Assembly (NCBI GenBank): GCA_030068525.1
Contig: JASJOS010000013.1
Location: 62,001 to 126,000, forward strand
DNA length: 64,000 nucleotides
DNA from: Xanthocytophaga flava
GTDB taxonomy: Bacteria; Bacteroidota; Bacteroidia; Cytophagales; 172606-1
Direction of reading: 5' to 3'
Numbering within the stretch: position 1 is the first letter of the stretch; every line of letters starts with the position of its first letter. Positions 8,576-17,900 of the stretch are shown here, in pieces. A model generated the notes under the pieces. That model searched no databases, was not told the DNA's origin, and was given only the letters and a program-made list of their open reading frames with translations. The translations under genes and the position numbers were made by a program.

Positions 8576-8689
8576 ATGCTTATTCTTGTCATCATCCTAT
8601 ATATTCTTTTTACGGTTAAAAAAGCATACCAGCAAAAAGATAAAAATCCTAGTTTAATAATTTACATTATGTTAAGTAATACATTTTAA
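8576..8689 (+). CDS. possible 37-aa single-span membrane peptide
   Basis: An ATG ORF between two convergent minus-strand genes encodes MLILVIILYILFTVKKAYQQ plus a short tail: one hydrophobic segment followed by a positively charged stop-transfer stretch. No promoter or homologue is recognised, so it may be chance in AT-rich DNA. Confidence 0.18.
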   Translation: MLILVIILYILFTVKKAYQQKDKNPSLIIYIMLSNTF

Positions 8690-8731
8690 ATTTACCTATT
8701 ATATACTATACCCTCCTTATTATAACTCCGC

Positions 8732-9715
8732 TTAGATGAATGTGAGTACAATCTTACCCATGTGTTCACTGCTCTCCATTAACAGATGGGCTTTACTCAC
8801 CTCCTCAACTGGAAACTCCTGATAAATTACGGGTTTTATTTTTCCAGCAGAAATTAATGCCCATATATGTTTCTCCAGGTTTTGAGCAATGGCTGATTTA
8901 AAAGCTATATCCCGGTTACGCAATGTTGATCCGGTAATAGTTAGTCGCCGTCTCATTACTTCAAGCAGATCAATAGTTGCCTCCCGTCCATTCATTACAT
9001 TTATTAGTACTAATCGGCCATCCTCTGCAAGTACTTGCAGATTGTCTGATGTGTAATTCCCTCCAATCATATCCAGAATTACATCGACACCCTTTCCTTC
9101 AGTGCTATCCAGAATACGATCTTTAAAACTTTCTTTTTTATAATTAAAAGCTTTCACGGCTCCCAATTCTTCACAAAAAAGACATTTTTCTTCCGTTCCT
9201 GCGGTTACATACACAGTGCTACCCATGGCTGTTGCCATTTGTATGGCAGTAGTTCCTATGCCACTTGATCCTCCATGTACCAGTAAACTTTCACCTGGCT
9301 TAAGATTCCCTCTATCAAATACATTGCTCCAAACGGTAAAGAAAGTTTCAGGTAAGGCAGCAGCCTCTACAAAATTCAATCCTTCCGGAATGGGCAAACA
9401 TTGTCCTTCGGGTACCACACAATATTCAGCATACCCACCACCACTCACCAATGAGCATACAGCATCGCCGACCTTAAAACGCCTCACCTGTCCTCCTGTA
9501 TACTCTACAATACCGGCAATTTCCAAACCTGGAATATCGACGGGTGCTCCTGCGGGTGCCGGATAATATCCTTTACGCTGTGCAATATCTGGTCTGTTTA
9601 TACCAGCAGCCAGTACTTTCACCAATACTTCTCCTTCACCAACTTCTGGCATAGAACGATTTACCACAGATAGTACATCAGGGCCTCCGGGTTGTGTTAT
9701 GACTACAGCTTTCAT
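8732..9715 (-). CDS. NAD(P)H quinone oxidoreductase-like medium-chain dehydrogenase (PIG3/QOR type)
   Basis: 327 residues, starting MKAVVITQPGGPDVLSVVNR, an N-terminus typical of the zinc-independent quinone oxidoreductase branch of MDR proteins. AGINRPDIAQRKGYYP lies in the GroES-like domain. The Rossmann domain has VHGGSSGIGTTAIQMATAMG and binds NADPH in relatives. Zinc-ligand cysteines are absent. The likely reaction is one- or two-electron reduction of quinones or enones. It is divergent from ribokinase across only 74 bp. Confidence 0.88.
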   Translation of the reverse strand: MKAVVITQPGGPDVLSVVNRSMPEVGEGEVLVKVLAAGINRPDIAQRKGYYPAPAGAPVDIPGLEIAGIVEYTGGQVRRFKVGDAVCSLVSGGGYAEYCVVPEGQCLPIPEGLNFVEAAALPETFFTVWSNVFDRGNLKPGESLLVHGGSSGIGTTAIQMATAMGSTVYVTAGTEEKCLFCEELGAVKAFNYKKESFKDRILDSTEGKGVDVILDMIGGNYTSDNLQVLAEDGRLVLINVMNGREATIDLLEVMRRRLTITGSTLRNRDIAFKSAIAQNLEKHIWALISAGKIKPVIYQEFPVEEVSKAHLLMESSEHMGKIVLTFI

Positions 9716-9730
9716 CTTAGTATGTGATTA

Positions 9731-9738
9731 TATATTTG
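9731..9738 (+). promoter_or_regulatory. -7 box TATATTTG for ribokinase
   Basis: A perfect TAnnTTTG match 51 bp before the rbsK ATG, in the short divergent region shared with the quinone-oxidoreductase gene. Confidence 0.5.
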
Positions 9739-9789
9739 CTATATTGGCTCTAAAAGTACACCACTAGTTACTACTTAACATAATAATTA

Positions 9790-10707
9790 ATGAAAAAGAT
9801 TTTGGTTTTTGGAAGTTCCAATACAGATATGGTCATACAGGCCGAGCATCTTCCCTTACCAGGAGAAACAATACTAGGTGGTAAATTTGCAATGCATGCG
9901 GGTGGCAAAGGTGCCAATCAGGCTGTAGCAGCTGCTCGCATGGGCGGTAATGTCACCTTTATAGCCAAGGTGGGTAATGATCTTTTTGGCCAGCAGGCCA
10001 GGCAACAATTTATAACCGAAGGCATCACTACGGACTATATTCTTACAGATCCTGATCATCCGTCCGGGGTAGCTTTAATCACAGTAGATAACAAAGGTGA
10101 AAACTCCATTGTGGTTGCTTCCGGCTCAAATGCTACACTCTCTCCTTCTGATGTCTCTGCCGCTATTGAATTAATTAATTCGGATACAATAGTTCTGTTA
10201 CAACTGGAAATTCCGATTCCGACTGTTGAATATATTATTGAACAAAGCAACTCACGAGGGGCTCAGGTTATTCTAAATCCAGCTCCCGCAAATAGTTTAC
10301 ATAAAGAAATTTATAATTATTTATATTTATTAACACCAAATGAAACGGAGTTAAGTTTATTAACTAACACAGTAGTTAACGATATTCCATCAGCGGAACG
10401 AGCAGCCCAGATACTTCATAAAAGAGGAGTAAAGAATATCATTGTTACTATGGGAGCGTCTGGAGCCTTCTGGTATTCGGGAACAGACTCTCAACTTATC
10501 CCAGCACCTAAAGTGGATGCGATAGATACAACAGGTGCCGGAGATATTTTTAATGGGGTGCTCTGTGTATTTCTGGCAGAAGGCTATTCACTACCCGAAG
10601 CGATTCACTATGCATGTCAGGCGTCTTCAATATCGGTTACCCGAATGGGAGCACAATCGTCTGCGCCTTATCGGAAAGAACTACAACAAGTTAGAACTTC
10701 TGAGTGA
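9790..10707 (+). CDS. rbsK: ribokinase
   Basis: 305 residues, PfkB family. The N-terminal signature is HAGGKGANQAVAAARMGG and the C-terminal signature IDTTGAGDIFNGV contains the catalytic Asp and anion hole. The order and spacing (VFGSSNTDMV, then LPLPGET, then AGGKGAN) fit ribokinase best. It phosphorylates D-ribose to ribose 5-phosphate. No ribose transporter or other ribose gene lies next to it. The last codons and stop fall inside a 33-bp tandem duplication, which may have changed the C-terminus. Confidence 0.92.
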   Translation: MKKILVFGSSNTDMVIQAEHLPLPGETILGGKFAMHAGGKGANQAVAAARMGGNVTFIAKVGNDLFGQQARQQFITEGITTDYILTDPDHPSGVALITVDNKGENSIVVASGSNATLSPSDVSAAIELINSDTIVLLQLEIPIPTVEYIIEQSNSRGAQVILNPAPANSLHKEIYNYLYLLTPNETELSLLTNTVVNDIPSAERAAQILHKRGVKNIIVTMGASGAFWYSGTDSQLIPAPKVDAIDTTGAGDIFNGVLCVFLAEGYSLPEAIHYACQASSISVTRMGAQSSAPYRKELQQVRTSE

Positions 10708-10753
10708 ACAAGTAGTGAACAAGTTAGAACTTCTGAGTGAACAAGTAGTGAAA
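10688..10753 (+). repeat. 33-bp tandem duplication across the rbsK stop codon
   Basis: Two adjacent copies (10688-10720 and 10721-10753) of a 33-bp unit beginning AAGTTAGAACTTCTGAGTGA differ only in their last base. The first copy contains the rbsK stop codon. Because 33 is a multiple of three, the unit reads through in all frames. Confidence 0.9.
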
Positions 10754-10804
10754 TAGATATTACAAAGATACCTTCTCTCCTACTCTATTGCTTCAAATTG
10801 CTAT

Positions 10805-11434
10805 TTAATGTTCCTTGTAAATTTTCTCACCTGCCTCTATTCTTACAGGAAGTTTGTTTTCGGCTGGAGTAATTGGGCAGGAATATTGATCACTGTAAGC
10901 ACAATAAGGATTATAGGCTTTATTGAAATCGATCCAAACCATCTCGTTATCAGAAATACGCATATCCATATACCGACCTGCTCCATAAGAACTTTCGTCT
11001 GTGGTGAGATCTGTAAATGGAACAAACAAATAATCCTTATACATTGGATTGCGCAACAGATCCATACTTTGATACACAGTCAACACACATTCTTCACCCT
11101 TTACTCTGAAAACGAGTTTCCCATATACCCTGTATACTGGCAATCGGGTTGTTGATGTCTTCATTTCAAAAGTTTTCTGCAATGTATCTTTAACCAGCTT
11201 TGCCTGTACCCGATACATCGAATCTATAGGAAAATAGACTAATCCAGTAAAATCACTTCTCTCTTTTTTGGGAATGGGAGAATCTTTTCCTTTACGAAAA
11301 TTCTTGTCTTTGGTCTTTCGATCTTCCAGAATACGCTTTTCATACTCATTCGTCTGAGCAGACACAGCACAATAACACCCCCACACTAAACATGCAACTA
11401 ACCACCAAAGTCTTTGTTTTACTATTCTCTCCAT
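10805..11434 (-). CDS. exported DUF1684 domain protein
   Basis: 209 residues with an N-terminal signal peptide (hydrophobic WWLVACLVWGCYCAVSA, cleavage near AQT). The mature part matches the DUF1684 pattern: GLVYFPIDSMYRVQAKLV, later DLTTDESSYGAGRYMD and the C-terminal DFNKAYNPYCAYSDQYSCPI block. The function of the family is unknown; it is usually periplasmic. It follows the NTF2-like gene by 7 bp and is probably co-transcribed and exported with it. Confidence 0.82.
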   Translation of the reverse strand: MERIVKQRLWWLVACLVWGCYCAVSAQTNEYEKRILEDRKTKDKNFRKGKDSPIPKKERSDFTGLVYFPIDSMYRVQAKLVKDTLQKTFEMKTSTTRLPVYRVYGKLVFRVKGEECVLTVYQSMDLLRNPMYKDYLFVPFTDLTTDESSYGAGRYMDMRISDNEMVWIDFNKAYNPYCAYSDQYSCPITPAENKLPVRIEAGEKIYKEH

Positions 11435-11441
11435 TCTCTAC

Positions 11442-11897
11442 TTACTTCCTTCTTGTATCTGCAATGCTTATCACCTTCCACCCTTTTTCAGATTTAAACA
11501 ACTGAAATACATTCACTCCTTTGTGGCTAAATTTTCCATCCAGGTAAAATTCATATGGAGTCCAGGCAATGGCCAGGTTATCATCTACTTTGATATCATA
11601 TGCGGAAAGTCGTTCATCCCAGACTTCTTTATGTGGTGTACCCACAGCTTTGACAAAATCAGTGATACTTTCTTCCCGTAAAGCGGGTTTGCCTGTCTTC
11701 TTATCTACATAGGTTGTTTGCAGACGTGCACCTGAATAGAACACGCTTCTTACCATGGCACTATCTCCTTTGCGCATTCCATCAAATAGTTGTCCTATCA
11801 CTTGCTTGATTTCGGTTTCTTCTTTTGAACCACTTGACTGAGCCTGTGCAAACAGACAAACTATAAAAAAGAGAAGACCTAAAATTATTTTTGGCAT
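11442..11897 (-). CDS. exported NTF2-like / SnoaL-type protein
   Basis: 151 residues, signal peptide MPKIILGLLFFIVCLFAQAQ. The remainder has the NTF2-fold pattern of an N-terminal helix (EIKQVIGQLFDGMRKGDSAM), a central sheet (NLAIAWTPYEFYLDGKFSHK) and a final strand (FQLFKSEKGWKVISIADTRR). Such proteins often bind small ligands or are enzymes; nothing here tells which. First gene of a two-gene unit with the DUF1684 protein and divergent from the LytTR regulator. Confidence 0.75.
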   Translation of the reverse strand: MPKIILGLLFFIVCLFAQAQSSGSKEETEIKQVIGQLFDGMRKGDSAMVRSVFYSGARLQTTYVDKKTGKPALREESITDFVKAVGTPHKEVWDERLSAYDIKVDDNLAIAWTPYEFYLDGKFSHKGVNVFQLFKSEKGWKVISIADTRRK

Positions 11898-12095
11898 ATA
11901 TTTCCTAGATTTGAAAAGATATTACGAATGGTATAAGGGTATTTTGCGCCCAATTTACAAATCTCTATGTAAAAAATAATATCCGTTTACATACAAATAC
12001 CTCCGTATAACGAATTTTCACTTTATAATTTTCAAATAGTAAGTTATTTGCTCCTAAGGACACCAAACTTACTATTGAATTGTATGACCGCAAAT

Positions 12096-12818
12096 ATGAA
12101 AGCACTCATTGTTGATGACGAACGCTTAGCTCGTAATGAATTACGCCGTTTACTGGAAAACTTTCCCAAAATTGAAATCATAGGAGAAGCCGCAAATGCA
12201 GAAGAAGCCCTGGACCTGGTAGACAAACTACATCCGGATTTATTGTTTCTTGATATTCAGATGCCAGGTAAGACAGGGTTTGAATTGCTGACGGAAATAG
12301 AAGGAAGTGTGCCTGACGTGATATTTACCACAGCCTATGATGAATATGCGTTGAAGGCATTTGAATATAATGCTCTCGATTATCTGTTAAAACCTATTGA
12401 CCCTAACCGTCTGGCAGAAGCGATTAACCGACTGGAGGAAGACATTCGCCATGAGGAATTTAAACGGGAAAATGCTAAGTTACTCACTGCGGAAGATCAG
12501 GTATTTGTGAAAGACGGAGAAAAGTGCTGGTTTGTAAAACTAGGAAAGATACGGTTATTTGAGTCAATGGGTAATTATGTGAGACTGCACTTTGATGACC
12601 AGAAGCCATTGATATTAAAATCATTGAATGCGTTGGATGAAAAACTGGATCCTCACTCCTTCTTTCGTGCTAACCGCAAACATATCATTAATTTACAGTG
12701 GGTCGAAAAAATTGAGCCCTGGTTTAGCGGTGGCTTGCTGGTTACACTGAAAGGTGGCGAGAAGATTGAGATCTCACGTCGGCAGGCTATTCGCTTTAAA
12801 GACATGATGAGTCTCTGA
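12096..12818 (+). CDS. LytTR-family response regulator
   Basis: 240 residues from the ATG at 12096, which begins MKALIVDDERLARNELRRLL, the canonical receiver start with the acidic pair DD. LLFLDIQMPGKTG holds the phospho-acceptor Asp, and ALKAFEYNALDYLLKPI completes the receiver. A LytTR DNA-binding domain follows from about residue 140 (FFRANRKHIINLQWVEKIEP). An ATG at 12084 is an alternative start. No LytS/histidine-kinase partner lies beside it; the next gene, 16 bp downstream, is a membrane acyltransferase. Confidence 0.92.
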   Translation: MKALIVDDERLARNELRRLLENFPKIEIIGEAANAEEALDLVDKLHPDLLFLDIQMPGKTGFELLTEIEGSVPDVIFTTAYDEYALKAFEYNALDYLLKPIDPNRLAEAINRLEEDIRHEEFKRENAKLLTAEDQVFVKDGEKCWFVKLGKIRLFESMGNYVRLHFDDQKPLILKSLNALDEKLDPHSFFRANRKHIINLQWVEKIEPWFSGGLLVTLKGGEKIEISRRQAIRFKDMMSL

Positions 12819-12834
12819 TATACCCATCCAATCC

Positions 12835-14025
12835 ATGACACAATCACAAGTACTCTCTCTCACAACTTCCCGGATCAGTAGTCTTGATGTGCTACGGGGT
12901 ATTGTTATGGTGATCATGGCATTGGATCATACACGTGAATATCTGTTGTTGAATGGATTTTATACAGACCCCACCAATCTGACAACAACAACTCCAATCT
13001 TGTTCTTTACGCGATGGATTACTCACCTGTGTGCTCCTACTTTTGTTTTTCTGGCAGGCACTTCTGCCTATCTCTATGGACTAAAGAAAACCAAAAAACA
13101 ACTGAGCCTTTTTCTTCTAACCAGAGGATTATGGCTCATAATACTAGAAATTACAATTGTAAACTTTGGACTTTGGTTTGATATAACTTTCTCAACTATT
13201 GTTTTACAGGTTATCTGGGCTATTGGAATCAGTATGGTTATTCTGAGTGGGCTGGTATTTCTCCCTGTTATATGGATACTGGCACTTGCCATTCTGATTG
13301 TAGTTGGGCATAACCTACTTGATCCCATATCTTTTCCTTCTGGAAAACCGGCTAGTTTTCTGTGGTCATTGCTACACCAGCTTAGCTTTACGCCTCTAAC
13401 TCCACACTTCAATTTTGGAATTCTTTACCCATTCTTATCCTGGCTGGGCATATTACTCATGGGGTATTGTTTTGGAATGTTGTATCGACCGCAGGTGCTC
13501 TCTGCAACACGAAAAAAGATTCTGCTTCAACTCGGGATTGGTGCAATTGTCAGCTTTGTGTTGTTGCGGTTTCTAAATGTATATGGAGATCCTACACCAT
13601 GGAAAATTCAGAAAGATGAAGTATTTACGATTCTTTCATTCTTTAACGTTACCAAGTATCCACCTTCTCTGTTATATACACTGATTACCCTGGCACCCGG
13701 CATTCTTTTATTATCCGTATTGGAAGGCAAGGAGTTTCGGTGGACTTACTTTTTCAAAGTATATGGTAAGGTACCTTTGTTCTACTATATTCTTCACTTT
13801 TATCTGATTCATAGCCTCTCAGTAGTTTGTTTGCTCGTGCAGGGTATTTCCTGGCAGGAGATTAACTTTCAGAAAAATATGGCAGGAATCCCTCCGAATG
13901 TGGGGTTTTCGTTAGGCATTATCTACCTTTTCTGGATTGGTGTGGTATTGGTTCTTTATCCTGTATGTCGTTGGTATGGGCAGTTTAAAAGCCGTCAGAC
14001 CAATTCTATCTGGAGCTATATATAA
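12835..14025 (+). CDS. membrane acyltransferase, DUF1624 / heparan-alpha-glucosaminide N-acetyltransferase-like
   Basis: 396 residues with about ten hydrophobic segments. The N-terminus ISSLDVLRGIVMVIMALDHT is the hallmark of this family of multi-span acyltransferases; the His of the DHTRE stretch is thought to act in transmembrane acetyl transfer in relatives. The substrate is unknown, perhaps a sugar or surface polymer. It starts 16 bp after the LytTR regulator and is surely co-transcribed with it. Confidence 0.82.
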   Translation: MTQSQVLSLTTSRISSLDVLRGIVMVIMALDHTREYLLLNGFYTDPTNLTTTTPILFFTRWITHLCAPTFVFLAGTSAYLYGLKKTKKQLSLFLLTRGLWLIILEITIVNFGLWFDITFSTIVLQVIWAIGISMVILSGLVFLPVIWILALAILIVVGHNLLDPISFPSGKPASFLWSLLHQLSFTPLTPHFNFGILYPFLSWLGILLMGYCFGMLYRPQVLSATRKKILLQLGIGAIVSFVLLRFLNVYGDPTPWKIQKDEVFTILSFFNVTKYPPSLLYTLITLAPGILLLSVLEGKEFRWTYFFKVYGKVPLFYYILHFYLIHSLSVVCLLVQGISWQEINFQKNMAGIPPNVGFSLGIIYLFWIGVVLVLYPVCRWYGQFKSRQTNSIWSYI

Positions 14026-14379
14026 AAAAAAGCAATAACCTCCCTCCTGCTATCCGTTTCAGATACACATAACTAAACACCTAGTTAAACAATTTGGTAA
14101 CTAGATAGTAACTAGAGTCATTCCACTCTTACATAAAGGAATATAGCAACTTTTAAAAACTTTCTTTTTTGTGCATGGTTCACTGTGGTCTCACTGGAAA
14201 ACTCAAACTCTTCTATCTCATTCTTCAGCAGATTACATATTATTCACAATATTTTTATTCTAACCACAATTCCGATCAGTTTTGCTGATGCGCATAACTC
14301 ATGGAAAACTATTCTTGTGCACTAACCACCCAGCAAGCCACATATTCTGTTCCATATCTTTTCTGGAAAAGAGATCTTT

Positions 14380-14575
14380 GACTAGACTAGAAAGTCGGTG
14401 TGGGTGTCTACCCCGTGTCTATGACGAAAGTAATGGGCATTACACTCAATGTGAGTCCAAACGGATGTTCGCACCAGCGTTCTCTTCTTACAAATCATCA
14501 AAAGATATGGGACAAAAATCACCTACCTAAACCAGAGCAATTTACACCATGCCGTAACAGACCATCAATGTTCAA
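14380..14575 (+). pseudogene. possible decayed fragment of a VirE-N-like (BT4734/BF3469-type) protein
   Basis: No single frame is long, but pieces in two neighbouring frames resemble the start of this family as I recall it: YPVSMTKVMGITLNVSPN in one frame, FAPAF in the next, then LLTNHQKIWDKNHLPKPEQF back in the first. Relatives read roughly as YP...GITLNVS...NHQK..DK.R.LPKPEQ. Frameshifts would be needed to join the pieces, so this is at best a remnant. The identification is from memory and could be coincidence. Confidence 0.28.
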
Positions 14576-14603
14576 CCATAACATAAAGAGCTCATACTGA
14601 GCC

Positions 14604-14858
14604 CTGTTACAGTTGTTACAGTATGTTACAGTAGGTGTTACAGTTGTAAGTATCTGTAAATGAAGCGTATTACAGTTGTTACAGTAAATTCTCACGTGTA
14701 TACTATAATATATTATATATAGTATATAACAGAAAAGAGCTTTTGTGTTCTTCTAGGAAGTTTGACAATGTATAAAATACTGTAACAACTGTAACAATCT
14801 TGAATTTCAGGCAGTTGAACTGTAATTTTGTCTGTAACAACTTGCAACAACTGTAACA
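14604..14858. repeat. TGTTACAG direct-repeat array in inverted halves around an AT palindrome
   Basis: TGTTACAG occurs at 14605, 14614, 14624, 14636 and 14677. Its reverse complement CTGTAACA occurs at 14780, 14789, 14832 and 14851. Between the halves lies a palindrome, TATACTATA (14699-14707) and TATAGTATA (14718-14726). A 17-bp perfect inverted pair, TTACAGTTGTTACAGTA at 14670-14686 and its complement at 14778-14794, could form a large stem. Confidence 0.85.
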
Positions 14859-14968
14859 AACAAAAGTCGACTCATCTCACCTAAAAATATAATACGCTAG
14901 CAGTCAACCATTAACTTACTACCTGATTCATTTACATATAGAAGTGAACCAAAAACTTTAGAGTACTT

Positions 14969-17900
14969 TCATGCGATCTGTATAGCCAATGCATGTTTCT
15001 TTCGGTTAAACACCCAGTATATAATTGGAAACACAAGCAGCGTCAGAATGGTAGCCGTAATTAATCCCCCAATAATAACAATAGCTAGCGGCTTCTGTGA
15101 TTCTGAACCGATACCCGTTGACACAGCAGCAGGTAAAAGCCCAATAGCGGCCATCATGGCAGTCATGACCACAGGACGAATTCGGGATTGTACGCCTTCA
15201 GAGATAGCCTGTGTGATAGGCATTCGCTGTTTCATATTGTTATTAAATACAGAAATCAAAATAACCCCATTTTGCACGCAAATACCAAATAAAGCAATAA
15301 ACCCTACTCCTGCCGATATCCCGAAATTCATACCCGTAATATGTAGTGCCAGAATCCCTCCTATCAAGGCAAAAGGAACGTTAATCAGCACCAACCCTGC
15401 ATCTTTGGCATTTCCGAAAGTAATGAACAACAGCACGAAAATGGCAGCCAGACTGATAGGTACAACTTCTGTTAGGCGTTTCGTTGCCCGTACCTGGTTC
15501 TCAAACTCTCCAGTCCAGTGAATAGAATATCCTTTAGGTAAAGAAACTTTCTCGTTTACCTTTTTTTCCGCTTCAGCAATGGTACTCCCCAAGTCTCTTT
15601 CCCGTACAGAAAACTTCACTCCAATAAAACGCTTATTTATATCTCTATACACAAAGGCAGGTCCGGTTAACGTTTGTACGGTGGCAATTTCACGCAAAGG
15701 GACTTTGGTAGTATGCAGTGTCGGCACCATCAGCTTCTCAATATCTTCTTCGCTCTGACGATATTCCTGAGGGTAACGAATACGAATGTCAAAGCGCTTC
15801 TCCCCTTCGTATTTCATATTGGCAGTTTTCCCACCAATAGCCATCTCTATAACTGCTTGCGCATCGGCTACACTGACTCCATACAACGCCATCAGATGAT
15901 CATGCAGCAGAATCTGCATTTCGGGTTGTCCTACGTTGCGCAATATACCGGCATCCTTAATCCCTCGCACATCTTTGATTTGAGTTAATACTTCATCAGC
16001 CAGCTTATCCAAAGTCTCCAGATCATCACCAAATATCTTGACTGCATTGGAAGCTTTGAAACCCGCTACAGCCTCGGCTACATTATCCACTACAGGCTGA
16101 GAATAGTTATACAGGATGCCCTGGTATTGAGAAAGCTTCTTGTCCATCTCCCCTATCAGCTCATCTGTGGTAATCTTGCGCTTCCATTCTTTCTTAGGCT
16201 TTAAGTCAACCTGAAACTGTAGAAAGTAAAAACCATTCGGATCTGTCCCATCGTTTGACCTGCCTGTTTGAGATAATACTTCATTTACCTCATCAAACTC
16301 ACTCAGATCATGTCGAAGCGTTTTTGCCATTTCTACACTCTTCGGCAATGACATACTCATAGGAAGCTCAGCCGTTACCCATAGTGCCCCCTCGTTCAGT
16401 TGTGGCAGAAACTCAGATCCCAGCCAGCGAGCTGAGAACAATGTAACGGCTAAAAATACAGAAGCAACTCCTACTGTAATTTTCTTGTATCGGAAACACC
16501 ACGTAAAGGCTCGGGTAATAGAGTTGTTAAAAAAGTTCACAAATGGATTATGACGCTCCCGCACATTCTTCTTTAGCAGGAAAGCACACAATACAGGTAC
16601 CAGTGTTAAGGTAAAGAATAATGCACCTAGTAATGCAAATCCCAGCGTATAGGCAAGTGGTGAAAACATTTTACCTTCTACCTTCTGAAACGAGAATATA
16701 GGCAGCAAAGCAGTAATAATAATCAGCTTGGAGAAAAACACAGCCTTACCCATCTCTGTACCTGTTTTTTTGATTAACCCTAGTTTGGAAAGCCTGTTAA
16801 ACTTTTCCATTCCCTGCTTGTGAGCCAAATGGTCCAGTGAAACAAAGATCCCCTCCACCATGACCACTGCCCCATCGATAATAATCCCAAAGTCAACAGC
16901 ACCTAGTGACAACAGGTTGGCACTCATTCCCTTTAATCGCAGACAGAAAAAAGCAAACAACAAAGCAAGCGGAATAATGATTGACACAATCAGGGTGGTC
17001 CGCCAGTCTGCCATAAACAGAAATACAATTACCGTTACAAAGACAATTCCCTCAACCAGGTTATGCATTACAGTGTCTGTGCAATACTGCATCAGGTTAT
17101 CCCGATCATAAAATGTCTTCATCTTCACATCTGCAGGCAATACCTTTTCGTTGAGTTCCGCGATCTTCTCTTTAACCAGTTTCAATACCTGTCCCGGATT
17201 CTCTCCTTTGCGCATAACCACAATGCCTTCTACCACATCATCGCGATCTCCCAATCCTACCTGTCCTACCCGTGGCTGATCGGACTCAATTACCTGAGCT
17301 ACATTTCTGATCAGAATTGGAGAACCTTTCACATTGTCAATAATAATATTCTCAATGTCTGGTATAGATGTAAGAAGGCCTATTCCACGCACCACATATG
17401 CTTGTCCATTCTTTTCGATTACGTCCCCTCCTACGTTCAGGTTACTTCTGCTTACAGCCTGGTAAACCTCCAGTGGCGTGATATCATAGCGGGACAGTAA
17501 CGTAGGGTTAATCTGTAATTCATAGATCTTTTCACGACCACCAAATGCCACCACATCGGCAACTCCTGGTACAGAACGAAGTTGTCTGTCAATTGTCCAG
17601 TTCTGTAGCGTTAATAACTCCCGTGTATCTTTTGTGGGACTTTCCAGCACATACCGGAATATCTCTCCTGTAGGTCCGTAAGGGGGTTGTACTTCGGGAT
17701 CAACACCCTCTGGCAACTGTACAGAACGAAGCTGATTATTTACCTGCTGACGTGCAAAAAAGTCGTCTACATCGTCTTCAAAAATAATCTTCATCACAGA
17801 CAGTCCAAACATGGTAATGGAACGCACATTGGTTTTGCGCTGTACGGAGTTCATAGCCACTTCAACAGGAACCGTTACAAACCGTTCCACTTCTTCTGCA

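Larger units (their letters stand above)
14026..14968. other. 943-bp gene-free region with repeats and possible gene remnants
   Basis: No intact gene. The first 250 bp are plain AT-rich sequence, with GTAACTAG-type motifs near 14095-14118. About 14380-14575 holds a possible decayed VirE-N-like fragment, and 14604-14858 an array of TGTTACAG repeats around an AT palindrome; both are listed separately. It lies between the acyltransferase stop and the stop of the RND pump gene. Confidence 0.6.

Noticed and set aside
14604..14858. TGTTACAG repeats as a CRISPR array
   Set aside because: The repeats are too short (8 bp), spacings vary from 1 to more than 30 bp, both orientations occur, and no cas genes are in the window.
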